Shown: positions 34,184 to 41,838 of the stretch, piece after piece | Layout of the letters: every line of letters begins with the position of its first letter | Position numbering within the stretch: position 1 is the stretch's first letter | From: Pseudomonas sp. NFIX28 | GTDB lineage: Bacteria; Pseudomonadota; Gammaproteobacteria; Pseudomonadales; Pseudomonadaceae | Assembly (NCBI RefSeq): GCF_900107395.1 | Contig: NZ_FNPW01000003.1 | Location: 50,632 to 114,631, forward strand | Reading direction: 5' to 3' | Length of the DNA: 64,000 nt | Made by a program: the position numbers and the translations under genes | Notes under the pieces: generated by a model | Database searches by the model: none | What the model saw: only the letters and a program-made list of their open reading frames with translations | What the model was told of the DNA's origin: nothing

Positions 34184-34747
34184 TTACTTATACGACAGGG
34201 TGTACCGAACGAAAGAGTTACCCGAACCCGCCCCCACGCTAGCCGCGGTGGCTACATAGTTCGCCTTGAACTTGAGAGTTGCCGTGTTGCTGGCAACCGT
34301 GGCGACCTGCGGCGTGGCTTCCGGCTGGCCAAGCGGTACTTTCGTGCCCGCCGCGACATTGTCGTTGTAGATCTGGATTTGCACGCCGGTTGCCGGCGCT
34401 GAGCCGATCAGCTTGAGGTTGCCGGTCGCCGCGTCAACGTTCCCGACCTGGTCAAAATCGACCACGACTTTGGTCCCGTCGGCACATTGCGCGCCCGACA
34501 GCTCCAACTGGAAACCCTTGAACGGAGAAGCGTCGCCAATGGCCTTGAAGATCGTGGGAGAAATACGCCCCAGTTCCACATTGGTAATGTTGTTTTCACC
34601 GGGTGCCTTGCCGTTAATATTGCAAGTCACGTCAGTGATGCTGCCAGAGAAGTTAACCACACCATCAGTGGCATGGGACAACGAAGGAACAAGTGCGGCA
34701 AGCATCAAGCTTGAAGTTGCCATGGATATTAAAGATTTACGTTTCAT
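34184..34747 (-). CDS. Major fimbrial subunit (CupB1-like pilin)
   Basis: 187 residues with a signal peptide (MATSSLMLAALVPSLSHA, cleavage before TDGV). Pilin features are present: VNFSGSITDVTCNINGK supplies the first Cys, LELSGAQCADGTKVVVDFDQ the second, and the end GNSFVRYTLSYK has the penultimate Tyr used in donor-strand exchange. It would be the shaft subunit. Start at 34747 with AAGGAA 6 nt upstream; the frame open to 34864 runs into the leader. It is the first gene of the operon and is preceded by a 521-bp AT-rich control region. Confidence 0.9.
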   Translation of the reverse strand: MKRKSLISMATSSLMLAALVPSLSHATDGVVNFSGSITDVTCNINGKAPGENNITNVELGRISPTIFKAIGDASPFKGFQLELSGAQCADGTKVVVDFDQVGNVDAATGNLKLIGSAPATGVQIQIYNDNVAAGTKVPLGQPEATPQVATVASNTATLKFKANYVATAASVGAGSGNSFVRYTLSYK

Positions 34748-35268
34748 GTGATTTCCTTGTTCACGTTGATCGACAGAAAAAGTGCGATCTATTTGATCGC
34801 CGCCTTTCCGGTTCAACCATGGCCCATCACGCCAGCCACAGCAGCCCCCCCGCCGTTCATTCAAAGTTTAAGTCAATTGGTCGATAACAATACCAAGCTC
34901 CTTTGGCGCCCAACGATGGGTACCGAAAGGAGGTCATAGCTTACCGATCAGCCTTTGAATTTGAATTGAGAGATGGCCGAAGCGCCCATCAGAAAAATCT
35001 TAATAAACCACTCACTGAATTAGCCTTTACTTATGAGACAAGACTGTGTACTTCTTCAAAAACGTTGCACTTGGCTGAACTCGGCCAATACTCGTATCGC
35101 TGGAGTTCGAAACTGGTCAACTAACCCCTCAATAAAAAATGAAAGGAGTCTGCCCCGCCGGCCAGCGCAATAAGCGCCCCAAAAAGGCCTAACCTCAATG
35201 AGCAAGATTGAATATAGAGAGTAAAAATATAAAACCTGCATACACAACTTATACAGAGAGAGAGCACT
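34748..35268. promoter_or_regulatory. AT-rich divergent control region of fimbrial operon and response regulator
   Basis: 521 bp without a convincing gene, between the pilin (minus) and response-regulator (plus) starts. It is noticeably AT-richer than flanking genes. It contains a perfect inverted repeat gcgatc-tattt-gatcgc (34784-34800) about 37 bp upstream of the pilin ATG, and an A/T-rich stretch (gtaaaaatataaaacc) about 45 bp before the regulator start. GAGAGAGAGC (35259-35268 area) provides the regulator RBS. Small frames here (for example 34903-35124) lack coding character. This is the expected site of phase, response-regulator or H-NS-like (MvaT) control; that is inference. Confidence 0.55.
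34784..34800. promoter_or_regulatory. Perfect inverted repeat upstream of pilin gene
   Basis: gcgatc-tattt-gatcgc: two 6-bp arms and a 5-bp AT spacer, about 37 bp before the pilin ATG. It could be an operator for the adjacent response regulator or a 5'-UTR hairpin. Confidence 0.45.
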
Positions 35269-35898
35269 ATGGGATCCATAGTAATAGTCGACGACCACCC
35301 CCTCGTCAGGATTGCGCTGAAAGTCATACTGGAACGTAATGGGCACCATATCTCCGCCGAGGCGGACAATGGCGTGGATGCTATTCAAGCTGTTCGCATC
35401 CATAAGCCGGACCTGGTGATACTTGATCTCGATTTACCGCAACTGGATGGGCTATCCGTACTCACTCACCTCAAGGCAAACAACCTCCAGGTAAAAACAC
35501 TGATATTGACGTCCAGTGACTCGAATAACTTTGCCGTACGTTGCCTGCACGGTGGCGCCGCAGGATTCCTTTGCAAGAATGAAGCATTGGAAGAAGTGGG
35601 CGATGCGGTAAAAGCACTGCTCTCAGGGCATACCTATTTCCCTGAGAGTTCTCTGATGTTGTTGCAGGAAAGCATTCATACCAACCAGATGCAAAGTGTG
35701 GTTGCCTCTCAGCTGACCAATAGGGAAATCACCACATTGAGGTTATTGGCACAGGGCCTTAACAACAGGGAGATTGCGGCGACTCTGCTTATCAGCCACA
35801 AGACGGTCAGTACTTACAAAGTCAGGCTCTTGAAGAAGTTCAACACCACCAACCTTCTGGCGCTGATTGAAATAGCCAGGCAGAAAGGAATCCTATAG
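35269..35898 (+). CDS. NarL/LuxR-type response regulator (fimbrial regulator, BvgA/RocA-like)
   Basis: 209 residues. The receiver domain runs ~3-120 with acidic pocket D8/D9, phospho-acceptor D53 (LVILDLDLPQLDG), the conserved Thr/Ser at LILTSSDS and Lys at FLCKNEA. The LuxR HTH at ~145-205 reads LTNREITTLRLLAQGLNNRE then IAATLLISHKTVSTYKVRL. The layout resembles BvgA, EvgA and RocA1, regulators that control adhesin or fimbrial operons, and it is divergent from the fimbrial operon. No histidine kinase gene is in the neighbourhood; an orphan Hpt gene follows convergently. Confidence 0.87.
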   Translation: MGSIVIVDDHPLVRIALKVILERNGHHISAEADNGVDAIQAVRIHKPDLVILDLDLPQLDGLSVLTHLKANNLQVKTLILTSSDSNNFAVRCLHGGAAGFLCKNEALEEVGDAVKALLSGHTYFPESSLMLLQESIHTNQMQSVVASQLTNREITTLRLLAQGLNNREIAATLLISHKTVSTYKVRLLKKFNTTNLLALIEIARQKGIL

Positions 35899-35990
35899 GC
35901 CTCTTGCGAACCGGCGGTGCAGGGACATCTGTCTGTTTCAGAATCGATGCTCATTGTTTGCGGAGCATCGAGCTACGCTCTTGCGCATTA

Positions 35991-36464
35991 CTACCCGCGG
36001 GGCAGTTGTTCCAGATTGATGGAGCCGTCGTCCTGCATGGCTACAAAACAGATGTCCTTGAGGCTGAGCAAGGCATGCTCGACCCTCTGCGCTCTTTCCA
36101 GCAGCAGTGGCCAGGGCCCAGCCATGCAGATTTCCCTCAACTGCTGGCAACTGGAGATCAATGACTGGTACTTCAACACGCAAGCCGCCCCCGCCACCTT
36201 GTGGCATAACTTGGCAATCGCCTGTCGATCATGCTGCTCGCAATACATCCGCAACAGTTCAAGGTCTTTGATCTGGTAAGTCATCACATCGTCGATGAGC
36301 CGCCGTGCGACCTGCTTGTTGCCGTCGGCAAAGTCCATGAGCCTGCCAAGTACTTGCAACAACGGGATTGCGAAATCGCCCTGGGCAGCGTGACCCGCAC
36401 TTGCGTCGGCATTGAAGCCAACCGCCTCCAAGGTTGCGCCAGCCTGCAAACCCTGCCTGTCCAT
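35991..36464 (-). CDS. Stand-alone Hpt (histidine phosphotransfer) domain protein
   Basis: 157 residues from an ATG preceded by GGGGGAAGG. The C-terminal ~120 residues form an Hpt four-helix pattern: LLQVLGRLMDFADGNKQVAR, then DLELLRMYCEQHDRQAIAKL and CHKVAGAACVL, where H88 is the expected phospho-His (HxxxGxA pattern like HKLKGAA). No kinase, receiver or membrane segment is present. The N-terminal 30 residues are low in hydrophobicity and have no recognisable domain. It may be the Hpt remnant of a BvgS/RocS-type hybrid kinase or a true free Hpt, and likely feeds the adjacent response regulator. A longer start at 36524 is possible. Confidence 0.7.
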   Translation of the reverse strand: MDRQGLQAGATLEAVGFNADASAGHAAQGDFAIPLLQVLGRLMDFADGNKQVARRLIDDVMTYQIKDLELLRMYCEQHDRQAIAKLCHKVAGAACVLKYQSLISSCQQLREICMAGPWPLLLERAQRVEHALLSLKDICFVAMQDDGSINLEQLPRG

Positions 36465-36669
36465 ACCTTCCCCCAACCTTGCCGAATATGGCGCGATCCA
36501 TTGAATACCGGTCAGGCTAGGCAAAAGTTGTGGGGGCGAATATCAGACACTTCTCAAAGGACTGAAAAAGAACGGCGTTGCTCGCGCATCGAAACAGCGA
36601 CGTGCCAAGACACCAGCACCGCCCTGCTTAGAAGCAAGGCCCAAGGCCAGGGCACAATCTGCCCCCAAA

Positions 36670-36710
36670 CAAAAAAGCCCCGTAGCTTTTCAGCTACGGG
36701 GCTTTCATTT
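36670..36710 (-). terminator. Rho-independent terminator of tRNA-Ser
   Basis: A perfect stem gccccgtagct / agctacggggc around a ttttc loop. On the minus strand it is followed by TTTTTTG. It lies immediately downstream of the tRNA gene, typical of a tRNA transcription unit end. Confidence 0.9.
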
Positions 36711-36713
36711 GTA

Positions 36714-36803
36714 TGGCGGAGAGATAGGGATTCGAACCCTAGGTACCCGCGAAGGTACAACGGATTTCGAATCCGTCCCATTCGGCCACTCTGGCATCTC
36801 TCC
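36714..36803 (-). tRNA. tRNA-Ser (CGA)
   Basis: 90 nt read on the minus strand. The acceptor stem GGAGAGA pairs with TCTCTCC and is followed by GCCA with encoded CCA. The anticodon arm has loop TTCGAAA with anticodon CGA. A long class II variable arm (GTACCTTCGCGGGTACC) and T-arm GGTTCGAATCC are present. All are hallmarks of serine tRNA reading UCG. It lies downstream of purC on the same strand with a terminator at its 3' side. Confidence 0.96.
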
Positions 36804-36827
36804 AACGGCGCGCATCATAACAGCACC

Positions 36828-36862
36828 TTTGCCCGAAGCGAAGCCCCTCGGGCAAATTTTTT
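36828..36862 (+). terminator. Hairpin with T-run between purC and tRNA-Ser
   Basis: tttgcccga / tcgggcaaa stem around agcgaagcccc, followed by TTTTTT on the plus strand. In that direction it would stop transcripts entering purC antisense. For purC itself it is only a 3' hairpin without a T-run. Confidence 0.55.
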
Positions 36863-36887
36863 CCGTGCTATCAGTCGGTTGCGTCGA

Positions 36888-37598
36888 TTACAGCGGTACA
36901 CCCAGACGATTGGCGACTTCTTCGTAAGCTTCGATCACATCACCGAGGCCCTGGCGGAAGCGGTCCTTGTCCATCTTCTTGCGGGTTTCCTTGTCCCACA
37001 GGCGGCAGCCATCCGGGCTGAACTCGTCACCCAGGACGATCTGGCCGTGGAATACGCCGAACTCGAGCTTGAAGTCCACCAGCAGCAGGCCGGCATCGTC
37101 GAACAGCTTGCTCAGGACTTCGTTGACCTTGAGCGACAGTTCTTTCATGCGCGCCAGTTGCTCGGCGGTGCCCCAGCCAAAGGCTACGACGTGGGATTCG
37201 TTGATGAACGGGTCGCCCTTGGCGTCGTCCTTCAGGAACAGTTCGAAGGTGTATGGATTGAGCTTCAGGCCCTCTTCCACACCCAGGCGCTTGACCAGGC
37301 TGCCGGCGGCGTAGTTACGCACGACGCATTCGACCGGGATCATGTCCAGCTTCTTCACCAGACACTCGTTGTCGCCCAGCAGCTTGTCGAATTGAGTCGG
37401 CACGCCGGCCTCTTCGAGCTTCTGCATGATGAAGGCGTTGAACTTGTTGTTCACCATGCCTTTGCGATCGAGCTGCTCGATACGCTTGCCGTCGAACGCC
37501 GAGGTGTCGTTGCGAAACAGCAGGACCAGGCGGTCGGCGTCGTCGGTCTTGTAAACCGATTTGGCCTTGCCACGGTAGAGTTCTTCACGTTTTTCCAT
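36888..37598 (-). CDS. purC: Phosphoribosylaminoimidazole-succinocarboxamide synthase
   Basis: 236 residues, the standard bacterial PurC (SAICAR synthetase) length. It ligates aspartate to CAIR using ATP in purine synthesis. Signatures are [20 protein letters not shown] (ATP loop), [28 protein letters not shown] (family signature) and [15 protein letters not shown] (signature 2). Cytoplasmic and intact. It follows the MBL hydrolase gene by 28 bp on the same strand as bamC and dapA. The dapA-bamC-MBL-purC order is conserved in pseudomonads as I remember it, so it is probably one transcription unit. Confidence 0.96.
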   Translation of the reverse strand: MEKREELYRGKAKSVYKTDDADRLVLLFRNDTSAFDGKRIEQLDRKGMVNNKFNAFIMQKLEEAGVPTQFDKLLGDNECLVKKLDMIPVECVVRNYAAGSLVKRLGVEEGLKLNPYTFELFLKDDAKGDPFINESHVVAFGWGTAEQLARMKELSLKVNEVLSKLFDDAGLLLVDFKLEFGVFHGQIVLGDEFSPDGCRLWDKETRKKMDKDRFRQGLGDVIEAYEEVANRLGVPL

Positions 37599-37626
37599 GA
37601 TGGGCTCCGCTTGCTAAGTAGGTGGG

Positions 37627-38385
37627 CTAGGCGATGTGTCGCCAGTCGAGCCCTGAATCTTGATCGGCCAGTTGCAGCCAGTCCGGGTCGCACCCAAGGG
37701 TGTCGACAAAACATTGCCGGGCCAGCTGCGGCAGGTTGTTCTTGCTGCTGAGATGGGCCAGGACCAGATGCTGCAGGTCCTGCCAGCCCAACTCGGCCAC
37801 CAGGCTTGCGGCCTGATGGTTGTTCAAATGTCCCAGTTCCCCGCCGACTCGCTGCTTGAGGAAATACGGGTAGTAACCTCGGGCCAGCATGTCGCGGCAG
37901 TGATTGGCCTCGATCATCAAGGCATCCAGCCCGCGATAGCGGTCGATCACCCTGTCGCAGTAGGAACCCAGATCGGTCAACAGGCCGAAACGCCGCTGGC
38001 CGTCACTGAATACGTACTGCACTGGTTCCAACGCATCGTGGGCGACGCAGGTCACGTCGATGCTCAAGGCACCGACCTGAAGCGTCTCGCCGCCGGCAAG
38101 AAAACCTGCGGCTTCCAGCGGTTTGCGCATCCCGCGCAATGTGCCGCGACTGAGGTAGACCGGTAAATTGTAGCGCCGAGACAGCAAACCCACGCCATGC
38201 ACGTGGTCGGCATGTTCGTGGGTTACCAGAATCGCGCTCAGCTGCGCGGGGTCGACCCCCAGGCGCAGCAGGCGCCGCTCGGTTTCGCGCAAGGAGAAAC
38301 CACAATCCACCAGGACGTAGGTGTCGTCACTGGCTATCAGCGTGCCATTCCCTTGGCTTCCACTGCCGAGAACGGCGAAACGCAT
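37627..38385 (-). CDS. MBL-fold metallo-hydrolase (YycJ/VicX-like)
   Basis: 252 residues of metallo-beta-lactamase fold. The opening MRFAVLGSGSQGNGTLI is typical of the YycJ/VicX subgroup. The metal motif THEHADHVHG gives HxHxDH, with further ligands in CVAHDALEPVQY, LLTDLGSYCD and LVLAHLSSKNN. Members act as nucleases or phosphodiesterases; YycJ has been linked to DNA repair in Bacillus. The precise substrate here is unknown. It begins only 4 bp after the bamC stop, supporting one operon. Confidence 0.85.
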   Translation of the reverse strand: MRFAVLGSGSQGNGTLIASDDTYVLVDCGFSLRETERRLLRLGVDPAQLSAILVTHEHADHVHGVGLLSRRYNLPVYLSRGTLRGMRKPLEAAGFLAGGETLQVGALSIDVTCVAHDALEPVQYVFSDGQRRFGLLTDLGSYCDRVIDRYRGLDALMIEANHCRDMLARGYYPYFLKQRVGGELGHLNNHQAASLVAELGWQDLQHLVLAHLSSKNNLPQLARQCFVDTLGCDPDWLQLADQDSGLDWRHIA

Positions 38386-38389
38386 CGGA

Positions 38390-39502
38390 TCAGCCCAGGT
38401 TGTCCTGAATCACGCCCAAGACCTTGCGCGCCACTTCAGGCGGGGCAACGGTATTGATGTCTTTTTCGACGGTAACCTGGACGTTGTCGCCCACCTTGCT
38501 CAGGCGAACCTGATAACGCTCGGCGCGGGCTTCGATTTCTTCCTTGGCCGGTGCGCTGCCGAACAACTTGCCGAAGAAGCCCGGCTCGTCGTCTTTCTTC
38601 TCGGCCTTTTCCGCCAGGTTGATGTAGTACAGGCCCAGGCTGCGGTTGATGTCTTCAACACGCCATTCGCCCTGCTCCAGGGCGCGGCCGACGCTCGACC
38701 AGGCGCGATCGAGGTCTTCGCCGAGGTTGAGCACCACGTTGCCGCTGCCGTCTTCGGTGAGGCTGACACGGCTAGGGGTATCGAAATCACGCGCAGCCAA
38801 CAGGGAAACCGAACCGCCCTTCTCGGCGCTGCGGCTCATGCTGGCAAGCATTTCGTCGACCAGCGCGGCATCCAGGCTGGTGTTGACCGAGCGGTTGGTG
38901 AAATCGACATTGGAAGTGCTGCCGACAGGACGCTCGGCGCTGACCACGTAGACTTCACTGGTATTGCGCTGCACGCCGGGTTCGATACGCACCCGCACGC
39001 GGGTTTCGTTATCGGCCGAACCTACGCTGCCCAGGCGCTTGGCCATGGACGCGGAGAGCTCGTCGGAACGCTGCCAGCTGGTGGTGAACTCACCGGTTTG
39101 CGGACGTTGTTCGTCAATACGGAAACCATTGTCCTGGAAGAACTGCATGGCCACCGGCCAGACTTCGGCAGGGGCGTGCTGGGCCATGACCCAACGCGAA
39201 TCACCGCTCTTCTGCAGGGTGTAGTCGCTGGCATCGGCCACCGAGCCCAACGGCTGCGGACGCGGCACGACGTATTCGCCCTTGACGGTGTCGTCGGCCA
39301 CGTTGCGCGGGATCGGCAACAGCGGATCAAGGCGTTTGGAAGTGTTGACATCCGACGGCAGTTGCATCGGTGCGGTCTGTTGCGCTTGCAGGTAATCGCT
39401 GCCGCGGTCACGGAAGTAGCCTTCCGGCCCCCAAATCCAACCGCAGCCACTGGTGCTGGAGATAATCAAGGCAAGTGCGGAAAGTCCGGCCAATCGCTTC
39501 AT
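38390..39502 (-). CDS. bamC: Outer-membrane protein assembly factor BamC
   Basis: 370 residues. A lipoprotein signal peptide, MKRLAGLSALALIISSTSG then C, gives the lipobox STSGC. An unstructured N-terminal segment follows (SKRLDPLLPIPRNVADD) that contacts BamD in the E. coli complex. Two helix-grip domains follow (about 100-215 and 230-345). It is a peripheral part of the BAM machine that inserts outer-membrane barrels. Start at 39502 with AGGAAG 8 nt upstream; the open frame to 39979 runs over dapA. It lies 17 bp after dapA, the same neighbour as in E. coli (dapA-nlpB). Confidence 0.9.
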   Translation of the reverse strand: MKRLAGLSALALIISSTSGCGWIWGPEGYFRDRGSDYLQAQQTAPMQLPSDVNTSKRLDPLLPIPRNVADDTVKGEYVVPRPQPLGSVADASDYTLQKSGDSRWVMAQHAPAEVWPVAMQFFQDNGFRIDEQRPQTGEFTTSWQRSDELSASMAKRLGSVGSADNETRVRVRIEPGVQRNTSEVYVVSAERPVGSTSNVDFTNRSVNTSLDAALVDEMLASMSRSAEKGGSVSLLAARDFDTPSRVSLTEDGSGNVVLNLGEDLDRAWSSVGRALEQGEWRVEDINRSLGLYYINLAEKAEKKDDEPGFFGKLFGSAPAKEEIEARAERYQVRLSKVGDNVQVTVEKDINTVAPPEVARKVLGVIQDNLG

Positions 39503-39519
39503 GCGTAGTACTTCCTCAA

Positions 39520-40398
39520 TTAAACCAATACGCCGGACTGGCGCATGGCCTGCCGCAGCGGTTCGTGACAGGCAGCACTGAGCCAGGTGAGCGGCAGACG
39601 GATACCGTTTGCCATCAAGCCCATCTCGCACAGGGCCCATTTCACGGGAATAGGGTTGGATTCGATAAACAGAGTCTTGTTGAGCGGCATCAGCTTCTCG
39701 TGGATCGCCCGAGCGGTGGCGGCATCGCCACGCATCGCGGCGGCGCACATCTCGCTCATGGCTTTTGGCGCCACGTTGGCGGTCACCGAAATATTGCCCT
39801 TGCCACCCAGCAGGATCAGTTCGACGGCGGTTGCGTCGTCGCCGGAGTACACCAGGAAATCGCTGCTGACGCCGGCCAGGATGTCCTTGGCGCGCTGCAG
39901 GTCGCCAGTGGCTTCCTTGATGCCGATGATGTTCGGCACGGTCGACAGGCGGATCACAGTCTCGGCCTGCATGTCGCAAGCGGTGCGGCCAGGCACGTTA
40001 TAGAGGATCTGCGGGATGTCGACGGCTTCGGCAATAGCGCGGAAATGCTGATACAGGCCTTCTTGCGTCGGCTTGTTGTAATAAGGGGTTACCAGCAGGC
40101 ACGCGTCGGCACCGGCAATCTTGGCGTTGGTGGTCAGCTCGATCGCTTCGCGTGTCGAGTTCGCGCCGGTACCGGCGATCACCGGGATGCGCCCTGCAAC
40201 CTGAGCGACCACGCGACGAATCACTTCGATGTGTTCGTTCACATCGAGGGTCGCCGACTCACCTGTAGTGCCGACCGCCACAATGGCGTTGGTGCCCTCT
40301 TGCAGGTGGAAGTCCACCAGTTTGCTCAGGCTGTCCCAGTCGAGACGACCCTGTGCATCCATGGGTGTGACCAGTGCCACCATACTGCCCGCAATCAT
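39520..40398 (-). CDS. dapA: 4-hydroxy-tetrahydrodipicolinate synthase
   Basis: 292 residues, identical in length to the E. coli enzyme. It condenses pyruvate with aspartate semialdehyde in the lysine/diaminopimelate pathway. The Schiff-base Lys is K161 in IIGIKEATG. Y133 lies in YNVPGRT, the T44/T45 proton relay in VAVGTTGESATL, and R138 in GRTA. The start at MIAGSMVAL (40398) matches the family; the frame open to 40482 lies in the leader. First gene of the dapA-bamC-MBL-purC unit. Confidence 0.96.
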   Translation of the reverse strand: MIAGSMVALVTPMDAQGRLDWDSLSKLVDFHLQEGTNAIVAVGTTGESATLDVNEHIEVIRRVVAQVAGRIPVIAGTGANSTREAIELTTNAKIAGADACLLVTPYYNKPTQEGLYQHFRAIAEAVDIPQILYNVPGRTACDMQAETVIRLSTVPNIIGIKEATGDLQRAKDILAGVSSDFLVYSGDDATAVELILLGGKGNISVTANVAPKAMSEMCAAAMRGDAATARAIHEKLMPLNKTLFIESNPIPVKWALCEMGLMANGIRLPLTWLSAACHEPLRQAMRQSGVLV

Positions 40399-40724
40399 GC
40401 AACCGCTCCTGCCGGAAAAAGAGAGCGGTAATGGTACTGGCGCCAAGATGCTTGTACAAGCGAAGTACCGCGCTGCGAGCATTCCCCTGAGCGATGTATT
40501 TCGCTACCCTTCAGGCTTTGATCGGTACTGATAAGCTTGTACGTCGGGTTCCAGCCTCCCTTTTCGGCATCCGAAGCCTCAATCCTGCGTTGCCGCCCCT
40601 CGCTCTCGCCTTACCGGAGCTCGTCGCAACCTGGCGATTCAGGGCTTCTGGAACCGCATCTGGACGCTTACCCAGTATTCGAGCCCGCAAAAGTATCGAC
40701 CGCTCATCGCTTTAGGAATGCTGC
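40399..40724. other. dapA-gcvR divergent intergenic region
   Basis: 326 bp without a coding signal. It carries the dapA promoter candidate (40431-40459) and the gcvR ribosome-binding site (TTTAGGA, about 40712-40718). A run of CT-rich sequence (ccgcccctcgctctcgcc) lies in the middle. Short frames here have no recognisable product. Confidence 0.5.
40431..40459 (-). promoter_or_regulatory. Candidate sigma-70 promoter of dapA
   Basis: On the minus strand, TTGTAC (40459-40454), 17-bp spacer, TACCAT (40436-40431), ending 33 bp before the dapA ATG. Box matches are moderate and the spacing is ideal. Confidence 0.45.
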
Positions 40725-41285
40725 ATGTCCACCCCCACAGTTCGCGAACAATTCCTTGTCATCAGTGCCCTCGGCGCCAACCCCATGGAGCTGACCAACG
40801 TCCTGTGCCGCGCCAGCCATGAAAATCGCTGCGCCGTGGTGACCTCTCGCCTGACCCGCCATGGCGAGTGCAGTGCGCTGGTCCTGGAGGTTTCCGGCAG
40901 CTGGGATGCCCTGGCGCGCCTGGAGACAGGCCTGCCGTCGCTGGCGAAGAAATACGCCTTCACCGTCAACGTGGTACGCAGCGCTGCCCTGGAAAACCGT
41001 CCACAGGCCCTGCCTTATGTGGCTTATGTCAGCGCCGCCTATCGTCCGGACATCGTCAACGAACTGTGCCAGTTCTTCATCGATCACCACGTCGAGCTGG
41101 AGAACCTGACCTGCGATACCTATCAGGCACCACAGACCGGCGGCAGCATGCTCAACGCCACCTTCACCGTGACCTTGCCGGCCGGCACCCAGATCAGCTG
41201 GCTGCGCGATCAGTTTCTGGACTTCGCCGACGCCATGAATCTCGACGCATTGATCGAGCCATGGCGCCCACAGAACCCAATGTAA
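40725..41285 (+). CDS. gcvR: Glycine cleavage system transcriptional repressor (GcvR family)
   Basis: 186 residues composed of two ACT domains (~8-85 and ~95-180): EQFLVISALGANPMELTNVL begins the first, and YVAYVSAAYRPDIVNELCQF begins the second. In E. coli GcvR binds GcvA in the absence of glycine to repress gcvTHP; no gcvA is nearby here. AGGA precedes the ATG. bcp follows after 10 bp, so gcvR-bcp is an operon, divergent from dapA. The pairing gcvR-bcp is common in gamma-proteobacteria. Confidence 0.9.
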   Translation: MSTPTVREQFLVISALGANPMELTNVLCRASHENRCAVVTSRLTRHGECSALVLEVSGSWDALARLETGLPSLAKKYAFTVNVVRSAALENRPQALPYVAYVSAAYRPDIVNELCQFFIDHHVELENLTCDTYQAPQTGGSMLNATFTVTLPAGTQISWLRDQFLDFADAMNLDALIEPWRPQNPM

Positions 41286-41295
41286 GGAAGCCCTA

Positions 41296-41769
41296 ATGGC
41301 CGTTGCCATCGACCAACCCGTTGCCCACTTCGAAGCCCCCGCCACCAGCGGCCAGACCGTCAGCCTTGCGGCGCTCAAAGGCAAGCAGGTGGTGATCTAC
41401 TTCTATCCGAAGGACAGCACGCCAGGCTGCACCACCGAAGGCCAGGGCTTTCGCGATCAATATGCGGCGTTCAAGGCTGCCAACACCGAAGTGTTCGGCA
41501 TTTCCCGCGATGGCCTGAAGTCCCACGAGAACTTCAAGTGCAAGCAGGAGTTCCCCTTCGAGCTGATCAGCGACAAGGACGAAGCCGTCTGCCAGCTGTT
41601 CGACGTGATCAAGCTGAAGAAGCTCTACGGCAAGGAATACATGGGCGTCGACCGCAGCACGTTCCTGATCGACAAGAATGGTGTGCTGCGTCAGGAATGG
41701 CGTGGCGTAAAAGTGCCAGGCCACGTGGATGCGGTACTGGCTGCCGCTCAGGCGCTGAACAAGGCCTGA
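41296..41769 (+). CDS. bcp: Thioredoxin-dependent thiol peroxidase (peroxiredoxin Bcp)
   Basis: 157 residues of the Bcp/PrxQ family. The peroxidatic Cys sits in YPKDSTPGCTTEGQGF (the PxxxTxxC pattern). A second Cys occurs in ENFKCKQEFP. The C-terminus contains RSTFLIDKNGVLRQEW, the thioredoxin-fold end. It reduces hydroperoxides using thioredoxin. AAGGAAGCCCTA precedes the start. Second gene of the gcvR-bcp operon, followed by a strong terminator at 41790. Confidence 0.94.
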   Translation: MAVAIDQPVAHFEAPATSGQTVSLAALKGKQVVIYFYPKDSTPGCTTEGQGFRDQYAAFKAANTEVFGISRDGLKSHENFKCKQEFPFELISDKDEAVCQLFDVIKLKKLYGKEYMGVDRSTFLIDKNGVLRQEWRGVKVPGHVDAVLAAAQALNKA

Positions 41770-41789
41770 GCCTGTAACTGAATGGATAA

Positions 41790-41816
41790 GGGGCGGCTGA
41801 TTCAGCCGCCCCTTTT
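41790..41816 (+). terminator. Rho-independent terminator of gcvR-bcp
   Basis: ggggcggctga / ttcagccgcccc forms a stem of about 11 bp followed directly by TTTT. It lies 20 bp after the bcp stop and between convergent genes. Confidence 0.88.
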
Positions 41817-41838
41817 CATTTCCGCAGCGGCGTGACCT

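Noticed and set aside
34903..35124. 73-codon frame in the pilin-regulator intergenic region
   Set aside because: No family resemblance, no good RBS at its start, and it lies in AT-rich regulatory DNA; a similar minus frame at 35056-35403 overlaps the regulator gene antisense.
36714..36803. Possible integration site with a prophage at tRNA-Ser
   Set aside because: No integrase, phage gene or repeated tRNA 3' end is visible in the window, so only the positional observation is kept.
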